The translations under genes were made by a program, and so were the position numbers. Below are positions 9,533-18,118 of a DNA stretch of 64,000 nucleotides, one piece after another. Numbering within the stretch: position 1 is the stretch's first letter; each line of letters begins with the position of its first letter. Source of the DNA: Phyllobacterium myrsinacearum. Its GTDB lineage: Bacteria > Pseudomonadota > Alphaproteobacteria > Rhizobiales > Rhizobiaceae. The stretch is from the NCBI RefSeq assembly GCF_002980555.1, contig NZ_PVBT01000001.1, forward strand, positions 1,054,001-1,118,000, written 5' to 3'. The notes below the pieces were generated by a model, which was given only the letters and a program-made list of their open reading frames with translations, had not been told where the DNA came from and did not search any database.

Positions 9533-10765
9533 ATGATTAAGCGCTACATTCTACCCGTGATCATTCTCATTTTGGTCGTGGTGCTTGCCGGAGGGCTGGT
9601 CTGGTTCAACTATTTCCGCGACGGAATGATCAAGCAGTTCTTCGCAACCATGCAGCAGCCGGCACAATCCGTCTCAACCTACACGGTTGAGCCCGTTGTC
9701 TGGACGCCGAATATCGAAGCCATCGGTACCGTCAGCGCCATTCAGGGTGTCGAGCTGGCCGTGGAAGTCGCCGGTATCGTCAAGGACATCCCGTTCACGG
9801 CCAATGATACCGTGGAGAAGGGCGCGCCGCTGCTGCAACTGGATGACGCCATCGAAAAGGCCGATATCGTCGCCGCCAAGGCGCAGGACGTGCTGAACGA
9901 CCAGACACTGGCCCGTGCCCGCACCCTGAATACACGCGGTGTCGGTGCGGAATCCAATGTGGATACGGCGCAGGCCGCATCGCTGGCCAAGAAAGCTGAG
10001 ATTGCCAAGCTGGAAGCCGTGATGGAGCAGAAGCTGCTCAAGGCGCCGTTCAAGGGCACGGTCGGCATTCCGCGCATCGAACTCGGCCAGTATCTGTCGC
10101 CGGGCACGGTGGTGGTGTCGCTGCAGGACCTGTCCACCATGCGCGTGGATTTCACCGTCAACGAACAGAACCTCAATCTGATCAAGATGGGGCAGCTGAT
10201 CAAACTCAGCCTTTCGGACGCCGACAAGCCATATGAAGGCCAGATTACGGCGATCGAACCGCGTATCGATCCATCGACCCGTCTGGTTTCGGTGCGCGCG
10301 AAGGTTGATAATCCGGAAGGCAAGTTGCGGCCCGGCCAGTTTGCTCAGGTGCGTGTCGAACTTCCCAAGGAAGAAGGCGTCTTCACCCTGCCGCAGACGG
10401 CACTCGTCTCCAGCCTCTATGGTGACTACATCTATGTCGTTCGTCCGGCACCCGACGCAGCCAAGCCAGCCGATGCGGCCAAACCGGCAGATGCGGCCAA
10501 GCCAGCAGCGGATGCAGCGAAGCCCGCAGACGCCGCCAAGCCTGATGCAGCTGCCGAGAAAAAAGAGCCCAAGCTTGTCGTTGCACAGGTTTTCGTCAAG
10601 CCCGGCCGCCGTTCCGGCCTCCTGGTTGAAATCACCAAGGGTCTGAACAAAGGCGACATCGTTGTGACAGCCGGTCAGAACCGCCTCAATCCCGGTTCGG
10701 TGGTCACAATCGTCAATGACGTGAACCCAGCAAACACAACCGATTCAGGACTGCCCAAGAAATGA
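9533..10765 (+). CDS. RND efflux periplasmic adaptor (membrane fusion protein)
   Basis: A 410-residue adaptor that links an inner-membrane RND pump to an outer-membrane channel. The N-terminus is one hydrophobic anchor helix (about residues 5-27), not a lipobox. The biotinyl-lipoyl-like halves (GTVSAIQGVELAVEVAGIV and APFKGTVGIP), a short alpha-hairpin and a beta-barrel follow (GQLIKLSLSDAD). An unusual Ala/Lys/Pro/Asp repeat occupies about residues 308-342, before the membrane-proximal domain (LLVEITKGLNKGDIVVTAGQNRL). The stop overlaps the permease start by ATGA. No outer-membrane channel gene is nearby, so a shared TolC-like protein is likely. Confidence 0.93.
   Translation: MIKRYILPVIILILVVVLAGGLVWFNYFRDGMIKQFFATMQQPAQSVSTYTVEPVVWTPNIEAIGTVSAIQGVELAVEVAGIVKDIPFTANDTVEKGAPLLQLDDAIEKADIVAAKAQDVLNDQTLARARTLNTRGVGAESNVDTAQAASLAKKAEIAKLEAVMEQKLLKAPFKGTVGIPRIELGQYLSPGTVVVSLQDLSTMRVDFTVNEQNLNLIKMGQLIKLSLSDADKPYEGQITAIEPRIDPSTRLVSVRAKVDNPEGKLRPGQFAQVRVELPKEEGVFTLPQTALVSSLYGDYIYVVRPAPDAAKPADAAKPADAAKPAADAAKPADAAKPDAAAEKKEPKLVVAQVFVKPGRRSGLLVEITKGLNKGDIVVTAGQNRLNPGSVVTIVNDVNPANTTDSGLPKK
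10454..10558 (+). repeat. In-frame low-complexity repeat coding for D-A-A-K-P-A units
   Basis: About five imperfect repeats of six to seven codons encode DAAKPA-type units within the adaptor gene. Codon use varies between units, so the peptide repeat is better conserved than the DNA repeat. Confidence 0.8.
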
Positions 10766-13700
10766 ATTTTTCAGAAGTTTTCATTCGCCGTCCCGTTCTA
10801 TCGACGGTTGTCGCTTTGATGATCATTCTGCTTGGCGCGCAGGGTCTGACGAATCTGTCGATTCGTCAGTACCCCAAGGTCGAGGAAACGGCCATCACCG
10901 TCACGACGGCCTATGCCGGGGCAAGTGCCGATCTTATTCAGGGATTTATCTCTGCGCCCATCGCCAATGCGGTGACCACGACGGAAAACATTGACTATGT
11001 GACGTCGTCCTCGTCACCGTCGTCGAGCACCGTCACCGTTCACATGAAGCTTGGCTCCAATCCTGATGCGGCGTTGACCGAGGTCATTTCCAAGGTCAAC
11101 CAGGTGCGCGGCAATCTGCCCAAGGAGGCGGATGATCCCGTCATCACCAAGGGTACGGGCCAGAATTTCGCGACGATGTACCTCGCCGTGCAAAACCCGA
11201 ACATGACAAGCGAGCAGATCACCGAATATCTGCAGCGCGTCATCCAGCCACGCATGTCGACCATTCAGGGCGTTGCCAACGCGCAGATTCTGGGCGGTCA
11301 GGTGTTCTCGATGCGCGTCTGGATCGATCCGGTCAAGATGGCCGCGCATACGACGACGGCGTCCGAAGTGCTGGCTGCCATCAATCAGTCCAACTTCCTG
11401 TCGGCGCCGGGCAAGGTGCAAAACCTCTACACGGCGTCGCCGATTACGTTGAAGACCACATTGCAGACACCGGAAGCCTTCGGTGCCCTGCCCATCAAAT
11501 CCGACGCCAAGAGCATCGTGCGCTTGCGTGATATCGCCCGGATCGAGCTTGGTGCGGTGAGCACGGATACGCGTGTGACCTTCAACGGCTCGAGCGGTAC
11601 GTTTATCGGTATTTTCCCGACACCGTCGGCTAACCCGCTGGATATGACGGCCGCCGTACGCAAGGAACTGCCGTCGATTCAGGCAACGCTGCCGGACGGC
11701 ATGACCATGATCATGCTTTACGATTCGACCGAACAGATCAGTTCGTCAGTCGATGAAGTGTACAAGACCATCGGTGAAGCCGTGCTCATCGTTGTTCTGG
11801 TGATCCTTCTGTTCCTGGGATCGTTCCGCTCCGTCATCATTCCGGTGGTCACGATTCCGATTTCGCTGGTCGGCGTGTGCTTCTTCCTGTTCCTGCTGGG
11901 CTATTCGATCAACCTTCTCTCCCTGCTGGCGATGGTTCTGGCCATCGGTCTCGTCGTGGACGACGCGATCGTTGTTCTGGAAAACATCCACCGCCACATT
12001 GAAGAGGGGCTGAAGCCGCTCGATGCCTCGCTCAAGGGCATGCGGGAAATCACCGGACCGATCATCGCGATGACGATCACGCTTGCTGCCGTTTTCGCGC
12101 CGCTTGGTTTTACCGCCGGTCTTACCGGTGCGCTGTTCCGCGAATTCGCGTTCACGCTCGCCGGTGCGGTTATCATTTCCGGTGTCGCGGCTTTGACGGT
12201 TTCGCCGATGATGTGCGCGCTGTTGCTGAAACCCGGCAATCACAGCCGCTTCCAGCGCATCGTGGACAGAAGCTTCAGCTGGCTGGAAGGTGCCTATGAA
12301 CGGCGCGTTGCCGGGTCGCTGGCCTTCCGTCCGGTGACATTGCTCATCGTTATCATTCTGGTGGCTTTGACAGGGTTTCTGTTTACCAAAACGGCATCCG
12401 AACTGGCACCGGAAGAAGATGGCGGCTTCCTGGTATCGCTGGTCAATGCGCCGCAATATGCAACGACCGACTATACGCTGCTCTATGCCAACCAGATCGA
12501 CGCTCTGACGAAGGATCTGCCGGAGCTTAAGGCCCGCTTCAACATTGCCGGCCTTGGCACGACGAATTCCGCCTTTGCCATCTGGGTGTTCAAGGATTGG
12601 TCACAGCGCACCAAGTCGCAGAAGCAGCTTCAGCAGGAACTGCAGAAGAGGATTGCGCCGGTGGCGGGTGCGCAGGCCTACATCTTTGCCCTGCCGACCC
12701 TTCCGGGCAGCGGCGGCGGCTTGCCGATCTCCGTGGTCCTTCAATCAACCGGTCCAGCGGACAAGGTGTTTGAAATTTCCGAAGAGGTGAAGCGCCAGGC
12801 TCAGGCGTCCGGCAAGTTCATTGTCGTGCAGAATTCCCTGTCCTTCAATGCGCCACAGACGACGGTAACGATTGACCGCGACCGCGCGGCAGCGCTGGGC
12901 GTGCCGGTGAGCGACATCGGCCAGACGCTTGGTCTGCTTGTCGGCGGCGGCAAGATTGCCAAGTTCGACCGCGATTCCAACAGCTATGACATCATTCCGC
13001 AGGTTCCGCAGGATTTCAGATCGAATCCTGAAAGCCTCGGCCAGTATTTTGTCAAAAGCGCTTCGGGTGACATGGTGCCGTTGTCGGCCGTGGTCAAAAT
13101 CGTGCAGAACGCGGCTCCGGCAGCCATCGAGCAGTTCAACCAGCTGAACTCGGCGACGATCTCGGCTTTGCCGATGCCTGGTGTGTCGACCGGTGAAGGC
13201 CTGCAGACGGTCATCAATACGGCGCGTCCGTTGATGCCGGATGGGTTCTTCCTGGATTACATCGGCCAGTCGCGCCTGGAAATCACCCAGGGCAACACGA
13301 TCCTCATTGCCTTCATTCTGGCTGTTGTCGTGATTTACCTGGTGCTTGCGGCGCAGTTCGAAAGCTTCCGCGATCCGTTCATCATCATGATGTCGGTGCC
13401 CTTGTCGATCTTCGGTGCGATTGTTCCGCTGAACATGGGGCTGGGAACGCTGAACATCTACACGCAGGTGGGGCTGATCACGCTGGTCGGGCTGATTACC
13501 AAGCACGGTATTCTCATGGTGGAATTTGCCAACCAGCAGCGGGAACTGCATGGGATATCGCGGCATGATGCGATCATTCTGGCCGCCAAGACCCGTCTTC
13601 GCCCGATCCTGATGACGACGGCCGCCATGGCGCTCGGCGTTATCCCGCTGATCACGGCGACCGGTGCGGGTGCCGCGGCCCGTTACTCCATCGGTCTGGT

Positions 13701-13845
13701 GATTTTCTCCGGCATCCTGGTTGGAACGATCTTCACGCTCTTCGTCGTGCCGATGTTCTACACCTTCATTTCGCATAAGGATCATAAGGCTGAGCCAGCC
13801 GCGGCGCCTGTGCCAAACGGGGATGCCCAGTTCGGCCGCACCTGA
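10762..13845 (+). CDS. RND multidrug efflux permease (HAE1 family)
   Basis: A 1027-residue proton-driven inner-membrane exporter of the AcrB/MexB class, with the usual twelve helices and two large periplasmic loops. It opens with FIRRPVLSTVVALMIILLG. The proton-relay residues are visible: Asp400-Asp401 in helix 4 (GLVVDDAIVVLENIHRH) and Lys914 in helix 10 (GLITKHGILMVEFAN). It is translationally coupled to the adaptor gene through a 4-base overlap and ends before a strong terminator hairpin. Specificity cannot be read from sequence; hydrophobic drugs, detergents or fatty acids are typical for the family. Confidence 0.96.
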   Translation: MNFSEVFIRRPVLSTVVALMIILLGAQGLTNLSIRQYPKVEETAITVTTAYAGASADLIQGFISAPIANAVTTTENIDYVTSSSSPSSSTVTVHMKLGSNPDAALTEVISKVNQVRGNLPKEADDPVITKGTGQNFATMYLAVQNPNMTSEQITEYLQRVIQPRMSTIQGVANAQILGGQVFSMRVWIDPVKMAAHTTTASEVLAAINQSNFLSAPGKVQNLYTASPITLKTTLQTPEAFGALPIKSDAKSIVRLRDIARIELGAVSTDTRVTFNGSSGTFIGIFPTPSANPLDMTAAVRKELPSIQATLPDGMTMIMLYDSTEQISSSVDEVYKTIGEAVLIVVLVILLFLGSFRSVIIPVVTIPISLVGVCFFLFLLGYSINLLSLLAMVLAIGLVVDDAIVVLENIHRHIEEGLKPLDASLKGMREITGPIIAMTITLAAVFAPLGFTAGLTGALFREFAFTLAGAVIISGVAALTVSPMMCALLLKPGNHSRFQRIVDRSFSWLEGAYERRVAGSLAFRPVTLLIVIILVALTGFLFTKTASELAPEEDGGFLVSLVNAPQYATTDYTLLYANQIDALTKDLPELKARFNIAGLGTTNSAFAIWVFKDWSQRTKSQKQLQQELQKRIAPVAGAQAYIFALPTLPGSGGGLPISVVLQSTGPADKVFEISEEVKRQAQASGKFIVVQNSLSFNAPQTTVTIDRDRAAALGVPVSDIGQTLGLLVGGGKIAKFDRDSNSYDIIPQVPQDFRSNPESLGQYFVKSASGDMVPLSAVVKIVQNAAPAAIEQFNQLNSATISALPMPGVSTGEGLQTVINTARPLMPDGFFLDYIGQSRLEITQGNTILIAFILAVVVIYLVLAAQFESFRDPFIIMMSVPLSIFGAIVPLNMGLGTLNIYTQVGLITLVGLITKHGILMVEFANQQRELHGISRHDAIILAAKTRLRPILMTTAAMALGVIPLITATGAGAAARYSIGLVIFSGILVGTIFTLFVVPMFYTFISHKDHKAEPAAAPVPNGDAQFGRT

Positions 13846-13867
13846 CCGGTTGAACGCTGCACAACAA

Positions 13868-13900
13868 AAAGCCTCCGAACCTTGCCGGTTCGGAGGCTTT
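13868..13900. terminator. Bidirectional terminator between RND permease and GlsB-type gene
   Basis: A perfect 14-bp stem (AAAGCCTCCGAACC/GGTTCGGAGGCTTT) with a 5-base loop lies between two convergent genes and has short A/T runs on both sides. Confidence 0.8.
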
Positions 13901-13922
13901 GCCGTTTCAATACCCTGGTTCG

Positions 13923-14177
13923 TCAGGCTCGCTTAACGGCGCGAAGGATGATGAGGAGGATGACGGCGCCGATTGTCGCCGAAATGACGGCGCCCAGAAT
14001 TCCGGCACCTAGCGATATGCCCAGACGCGGCAGGAGATATCCCGCTATGAATGCGCCGATGACGCCGATGATCAGATCGCCGATGAGACCAAAGCCGCCG
14101 CCACTGACGAGCTGACTCGCCAGCCACCCGGCGATCAGTCCCACCAACAGGAAAATAAGAAGTGATTCTCCACCCAT
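13923..14177 (-). CDS. GlsB/YeaQ/YmgE family stress-response membrane protein
   Basis: An 84-residue, very hydrophobic protein with three predicted membrane helices and the glycine-rich family pattern (GLIAGWLASQLVSGGGFG, then DLIIGVIGAFIAGYLL). The family (transglycosylase-associated protein, PF04226) is commonly induced by general stress, but its molecular role is unknown. No EcfG-type promoter is recognisable upstream. It converges on the RND operon and shares its terminator. Confidence 0.9.
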   Translation of the reverse strand: MGGESLLIFLLVGLIAGWLASQLVSGGGFGLIGDLIIGVIGAFIAGYLLPRLGISLGAGILGAVISATIGAVILLIILRAVKRA

Positions 14178-14456
14178 AGTCGTCTCTCCACATGCCGGTT
14201 GCGTTACGATGGTCCTGCAGACCGTGGATGCCGCTCTTCATGGGCGATCCGGGATCGGCCGTAGAATCATCACAAGGATTTTACGATGGGAAATGTGTTT
14301 TGGATAATTAAACTTGTAGGGATGATGGCTTGATACCGCAATATATGGTGCAAAGGTGCCATCTGACCGGCAAAAGGCGCACGATCACGCGGAAATCATT
14401 GGATATTCCAGGGCCTGCCCAAATGGGAGGAAAAAAGCTGGCTAGGCACCAAAAAG
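14178..14456. other. Intergenic region with no clear gene
   Basis: This stretch separates the GlsB-type gene from the small secreted protein cluster. The only reading frame with a plausible ribosome binding site is a 15-codon one at 14286-14333 (+), preceded by AAGGA 7 bases upstream. Otherwise I see no gene, RNA or repeat. Confidence 0.5.
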
Positions 14457-14490
14457 CTATGCCGGCTATGGTTTCCCATGACCGGCATAG
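14457..14490 (-). terminator. Terminator of the Lys/His-rich small protein gene
   Basis: Nine-bp arms CTATGCCGG/CCGGCATAG enclose a further ATGG/CCAT pairing. Read on the minus strand the hairpin is followed by CTTTTTGG. It lies 35 bases downstream of the 14525 gene stop. Confidence 0.65.
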
Positions 14491-14524
14491 TTGCAGGCAA
14501 TTGAAGAATTGCGCGACAGGAAGA

Positions 14525-14746
14525 TTACTTCTTGGCAGCGGCTTTCTTGGCAACGGCCTTCTTGTGTGCCTTGTGCTTATGGGTCTTCTTAACAACGTGC
14601 TTCTTTGCAGTGTGCTTGGCAGCAGTTGCCGTTGCGGCTGCCGGTGCAGCAGCAGTAGCGGCGTTGGCGCTGGAAGCTGTCAGAACCGGAGCCGAAACAG
14701 CGAGAGCAATAGCAAGGCCGAGAGCTGTGTAGAGGGACTTTTTCAT
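14525..14746 (-). CDS. Small secreted Lys/His/Ala-rich protein
   Basis: A 73-residue protein with a standard Sec signal peptide (MKKSLYTALGLAIALAVSA; cleavage after about residue 29, ANA). The mature part is almost wholly Ala, Lys and His, with a very high pI. This recalls acid-shock proteins (Asr) and histone-H1-like tails by composition only; no true homology is claimed. AAGGA precedes the ATG. It lies 42 bases downstream of another small secreted protein gene on the same strand, so the two are probably cotranscribed. The neighbouring divergent two-component system is a plausible regulator. The function is unknown; binding of acidic polymers or buffering of the periplasm would fit the composition. 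Confidence 0.75.
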   Translation of the reverse strand: MKKSLYTALGLAIALAVSAPVLTASSANAATAAAPAAATATAAKHTAKKHVVKKTHKHKAHKKAVAKKAAAKK

Positions 14747-14788
14747 AGGTCAGTTTCCTTTTGATAGGGGCTCATGGGACACAGCCGA

Positions 14789-15082
14789 TCAGTCATCAAT
14801 CGGCTGCACACCGAGCAGTTTCAACGCTTGCGCGAACGTTCTGATGCCCTGTGCCTGCTTGTTGCTTGCACAGAACCTTGTTGCCTTGCGTTGAAGTGCT
14901 CTCGCCTTGGCTGCCCGTTTTGCCTCGGCGTGTTCGGTGATGGCTTGTTGAGTTTGCTGCTGGAGTTTGCTGCAAAGCTCGGACCGGGTCAGCGTTTCGT
15001 CAGCCATCGACAGGTCGACCGGGGCAGCGGCATAGAGCGCGCCGGTCAGAACGAGTGTCGATATGGTCAGGACGTTGCGCAT
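14789..15082 (-). CDS. Small secreted protein of unknown function
   Basis: A 97-residue protein with a Sec signal peptide (about residues 1-20) and a helical, Gln/Ala/Lys-rich mature part holding two cysteines (in ELCSKLQ and RFCASNK), which could form a disulfide in the periplasm. The conserved-looking C-terminus is AQGIRTFAQALKLLGVQPIDD (given in part). I do not recognise a named family. It is the first gene of a two-gene minus-strand unit with the Lys/His-rich protein. A perfect 7-bp inverted repeat lies 28 bases upstream of its start. Confidence 0.7.
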   Translation of the reverse strand: MRNVLTISTLVLTGALYAAAPVDLSMADETLTRSELCSKLQQQTQQAITEHAEAKRAAKARALQRKATRFCASNKQAQGIRTFAQALKLLGVQPIDD

Positions 15083-15109
15083 AAAACCCTTTGGCGTTCG
15101 AAGTGTTGT

Positions 15110-15132
15110 CCTGTTCAGTGATTGCGAACAGG
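15110..15132. promoter_or_regulatory. Palindrome CCTGTTC-N9-GAACAGG upstream of small secreted gene
   Basis: Perfect 7-bp inverted repeats are spaced by 9 bases, just upstream of the 15082 start. This could be a dimer-type operator or a hairpin in the 5' leader. Confidence 0.4.
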
Positions 15133-15190
15133 TCCGGTGTGCCTGTTATCGGGCATGACTATTGCGCGGGTTTTTCCGCTCTGTAGTGTT

Positions 15191-15210
15191 TTGTTTCTGG
15201 ATTGTTTCTG
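15191..15210. promoter_or_regulatory. Direct-repeat box typical of OmpR/PhoB-family regulators
   Basis: TTGTTTCTG occurs twice with 2 bases between copies, a period of 11 bases. This is the spacing used by dimers of OmpR-class regulators bound head to tail. It lies 121 bases before the response regulator start and 109 bases before the divergent secreted-protein gene. Confidence 0.5.
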
Positions 15211-15330
15211 AAAACGGGAAGCGGCGTTAAATCGCCGGGAAGTGATGGAGAGCGGCTGGTCAATGCGGATTTCGGCCTTTATCTTGTTGCCGGATAATCA
15301 AAGATGGGCCTGTCACGTTGAAAGAGTCGC

Positions 15331-16047
15331 ATGAAATCTGAGCCGCATATCCTGATTGTCGATGATGACGATGCCATTCGCGATTTGCTGCATGAGTTTC
15401 TGAAGAAGCGCGGCATGCGCGTTTCCGTCGCCAGGGACAGTGAAGAGATGCAGGCCATCTTTTCGCGCACGCCCGTCGACCTGCTCATTCTCGACGTGAT
15501 GCTGCCGGGCAAGAGCGGCATGGAGATCTGCAGGGATATCCGCATGCATTCGCGCGTGCCGATCATCATGCTGACGGCGATCACGGAAACCACGGACCGC
15601 GTTGTCGGTCTTGAGATGGGCGCGGACGACTATGTATCGAAGCCGTTTGATCCGCGCGAACTGCTGGCACGGGTGAGGGCGGTTCTGCGCCGCCTGGATG
15701 GACCGGGTCCGGACAGGCGGATCGAGCCGCAGGTCTACAAGTTTGCCGGATGGACGATGGATTGCTCGCGCCGCAGGCTGGTGTCGCCCGACAATGTGCG
15801 GGTGGAACTGACCAGCGGTGAGTTCAACCTGCTGGAAACGCTGGTCAAGAGCGCCCAGCGCATGCTCAGCCGCGACCAACTGCTGGAACTTGCCGGAAGC
15901 AATGTCGCTTACGGATATGATCGCAGCATTGATATTCTGATCAGCCGTCTGCGGCGCAAGATGGAAGACGATCCGCGGTCGCCGAAACTGATCCTGACCA
16001 TTCGCGGCGGCGGTTATCAGTTTGTGCCGGAAGTTGTGGCCGAATGA
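15331..16047 (+). CDS. OmpR-family response regulator
   Basis: A 238-residue two-domain regulator. The receiver domain (residues about 5-120) has the acidic pocket IVDDDD, the phospho-acceptor Asp55 in LLILDVMLPG, and the KPFDPRELLARV lysine. The C-terminal winged helix (about 140-235) carries the family pattern ELTSGEFNLLETL and SRLRRKMEDDP. Its stop overlaps the sensor kinase start by 4 bases, so the pair is coupled. The direct-repeat box upstream suggests autoregulation and control of the divergent small secreted proteins. The signal is unknown. Confidence 0.95.
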   Translation: MKSEPHILIVDDDDAIRDLLHEFLKKRGMRVSVARDSEEMQAIFSRTPVDLLILDVMLPGKSGMEICRDIRMHSRVPIIMLTAITETTDRVVGLEMGADDYVSKPFDPRELLARVRAVLRRLDGPGPDRRIEPQVYKFAGWTMDCSRRRLVSPDNVRVELTSGEFNLLETLVKSAQRMLSRDQLLELAGSNVAYGYDRSIDILISRLRRKMEDDPRSPKLILTIRGGGYQFVPEVVAE

Positions 16048-17456
16048 AGCGGTTTTTGCCCCAGTCCCTCCCAAGCTGGATCCTGCTGATCCTGATTGCG
16101 GGACTGATCACCACGCAGATCGCGACGCTGTCCATCGTTTCGCGTGACCGCAATGAAGGCAACAACATCCTTGAACTGTTTCGCCTGAGCGAGCGTGCCT
16201 ATACGCTGGTCAAGCTGCTCTACGCCGCGCCGCCGCCGGAGCGCACCCGGCTTGCCGGTGCGATGACGAACGCATCCAGCCCGCTCTATATGGCCGATGA
16301 GCCGGCTGTGACATCGGCCATTGCATCCGATGACAACCTGGCAGAGCTCGAGGACGTTCTTGTCGCACGGTTTTCGGCCTTCGGCGTGACGGATGCGCGG
16401 GTGCGCCGCGAATCGCCCAACGTCACCCGCGAAACCGATACGGATTCCAGCGCGCCCGGTGCGGATGTCGGCATTGTCGAAAAGCAGCTGTCGGCGCTTG
16501 CGCAGGATTTCAGCAAGAGCGGCGGCCTGGTCGCCTCCATTGAATTCAGCGATGGCCAATGGCTGAATTTCGTAACGCCGGTATCGCCCATCGATCCGAT
16601 CCTCACCGTGCAGACGCTGCCATTGTTCGGCGCTGTTGCGGCCATCGTCATCATCCTGTCGATCTGGGCCATGCGCCGCCTGACTGCGCCGTACCGCGCG
16701 CTGGAAAACGCGGTCAAACGCATCGGCGAGGATGTCAAAATTCCGCCACTGCCGGAATTCGGCAGCACCGAGTACAGATCGGCGGCGCGGGCGGTCAATG
16801 CCATGCAGGCGCAACTGCGTGAATATGTGGCCGACCGTGAACAGTTGGCGGCGGCACTCGCCCATGACCTGCGCACGCCATTGACCCGCATCCGCCTGCG
16901 TCTCGAATTGCTGCGAAAATCCCAATTGCGCCAGTCGCTGATGCAGGATCTCAATGATATCGAAGCAATTTCCCGCTCGGTCATTGATTTCGCCACCTAT
17001 GAGGTGGTCGATGAGGAGCAGGAGAAGATCGATTTCTGGTCTCTGGTCGACTCGATCGTCGATAATTATCCGCAGGTGACGTTTGAGAAGAAGGGCATCG
17101 GCTCGCGCAAGCTGATCTGCACCGGCCGGCCGATTGCCTTGCGCCGGTGTGTCACCAATCTGATCGACAATGCGGTGGCCTATGGCGAACGCGCCGATGT
17201 CAGTCTGAATCTGGCTGGCAACGACATTGTCCTTGTCATCAAGGATCATGGCCCCGGCATCCCGCAGGCCAAGCTGGACGAGGTGTTTCAGCCATTCCGG
17301 CGGGTGGAGGGGTCGCGCAACCGGCAAACAGGCGGGTTTGGTCTTGGCCTGACCATTGCCCGCAACATTGCCCGGCGCAGCGGCGGCGATATCAAGCTTG
17401 AAAACGATCCGGAGGGCGGATTGCGGGCGGAGCTGACAATCCCTCTGGCATCCTGA
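16044..17456 (+). CDS. Sensor histidine kinase (EnvZ-like)
   Basis: A 470-residue membrane sensor. One helix at about residues 10-30 and another at about 190-210 bracket a periplasmic domain of about 160 residues of unknown fold. After a HAMP linker the dimerisation domain holds the phosphorylated His274 (ALAHDLRTPLTR). The ATPase domain shows the N box (NLIDNAVAYG), G1 (DHGPGIP) and G2 (GGFGLGLTIA). It pairs with the upstream OmpR-type regulator through an ATGA overlap. The layout resembles EnvZ, but the periplasmic domain offers no clue to the ligand. Confidence 0.95.
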   Translation: MKRFLPQSLPSWILLILIAGLITTQIATLSIVSRDRNEGNNILELFRLSERAYTLVKLLYAAPPPERTRLAGAMTNASSPLYMADEPAVTSAIASDDNLAELEDVLVARFSAFGVTDARVRRESPNVTRETDTDSSAPGADVGIVEKQLSALAQDFSKSGGLVASIEFSDGQWLNFVTPVSPIDPILTVQTLPLFGAVAAIVIILSIWAMRRLTAPYRALENAVKRIGEDVKIPPLPEFGSTEYRSAARAVNAMQAQLREYVADREQLAAALAHDLRTPLTRIRLRLELLRKSQLRQSLMQDLNDIEAISRSVIDFATYEVVDEEQEKIDFWSLVDSIVDNYPQVTFEKKGIGSRKLICTGRPIALRRCVTNLIDNAVAYGERADVSLNLAGNDIVLVIKDHGPGIPQAKLDEVFQPFRRVEGSRNRQTGGFGLGLTIARNIARRSGGDIKLENDPEGGLRAELTIPLAS

Positions 17457-17459
17457 CGC

Positions 17460-17999
17460 CTATTCTTCGGTCAGTACAAAGGACTGGATATCGTCAAAGA
17501 CAGCGTTCCAGTCCTGTTCGCCGATCTCCATGAAGCCGAAGAAGCGCAGCATGAAAACGCCTTCCGTGGCAATGAAGGCGATGCGCGCGCGGCGGCCCGC
17601 TTCGGTGGACAGGTCGAAATCCGCCATTCTAGTCTTGTACCAGGCGCGGGTGCTGGCAAGGTGCTCCGGCGTCTGGATCAGGGACGACATCAGGCTTGCC
17701 GCCTTGGCGTTGGAGCTTTCGTCGCCTTTGCGCGTCGCCTCCAGATGGGCGCGGATCGGCGAAACCGGGGTTCCCTGGGTCAACTGCACGACTTCCGCAT
17801 CATAGGCTTCACCCCAGCGTTCCAGCATCGCATCGATAAGGGCGCCCTTGGTGCCGAAGCAATATTGCACACCGCCCTTGGTGATGCCCGCCGCTTTCGC
17901 AACCGCGTCGATGGTGAGCGCCGCAGCGCCCACCTTGCTCACCACGGCTTCTGCCGCATCGAGAACCTTGCCTCGATCAATCGTGCGTTTCCGGCCCAA
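17460..17999 (-). CDS. TetR family repressor, probably of the divergent MFS exporter
   Basis: A 179-residue TetR regulator: helix-turn-helix LTIDAVAKAAGITKGGVQYC (about residues 25-45) and a TetR C-terminal domain with a conserved MSSLIQTPEHL segment. The start chosen is TTG 17999 (GRKRTIDRGKVL) because GAGGAAG sits 6 bases upstream. A longer in-frame reading reaches 18083, but it would run through the operator and promoter. The gene is divergent from a 14-helix drug exporter, with the palindrome AATACG-AA-CGTATT between them. It converges on the sensor kinase gene with 3 bases between. Confidence 0.85.
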   Translation of the reverse strand: MGRKRTIDRGKVLDAAEAVVSKVGAAALTIDAVAKAAGITKGGVQYCFGTKGALIDAMLERWGEAYDAEVVQLTQGTPVSPIRAHLEATRKGDESSNAKAASLMSSLIQTPEHLASTRAWYKTRMADFDLSTEAGRRARIAFIATEGVFMLRFFGFMEIGEQDWNAVFDDIQSFVLTEE

Positions 18000-18021
18000 A
18001 ACAGTCTTCCTCTTCCATTTC

Positions 18022-18043
18022 AATACGAACGTATTTATATAAT
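18022..18043. promoter_or_regulatory. Inverted-repeat operator next to a TATAAT element
   Basis: AATACG-AA-CGTATT (18022-18035) directly precedes a perfect TATAAT (18038-18043) reading towards the MFS gene. No good -35 is visible, which is common for regulated promoters. Confidence 0.5.
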
Positions 18044-18118
18044 GCGCGATGCAGCGATGCTCAATCAATGCATGACCGCACATATAACGGGAGCGATGAA
18101 TGCTCCAATGGTGAAAAA

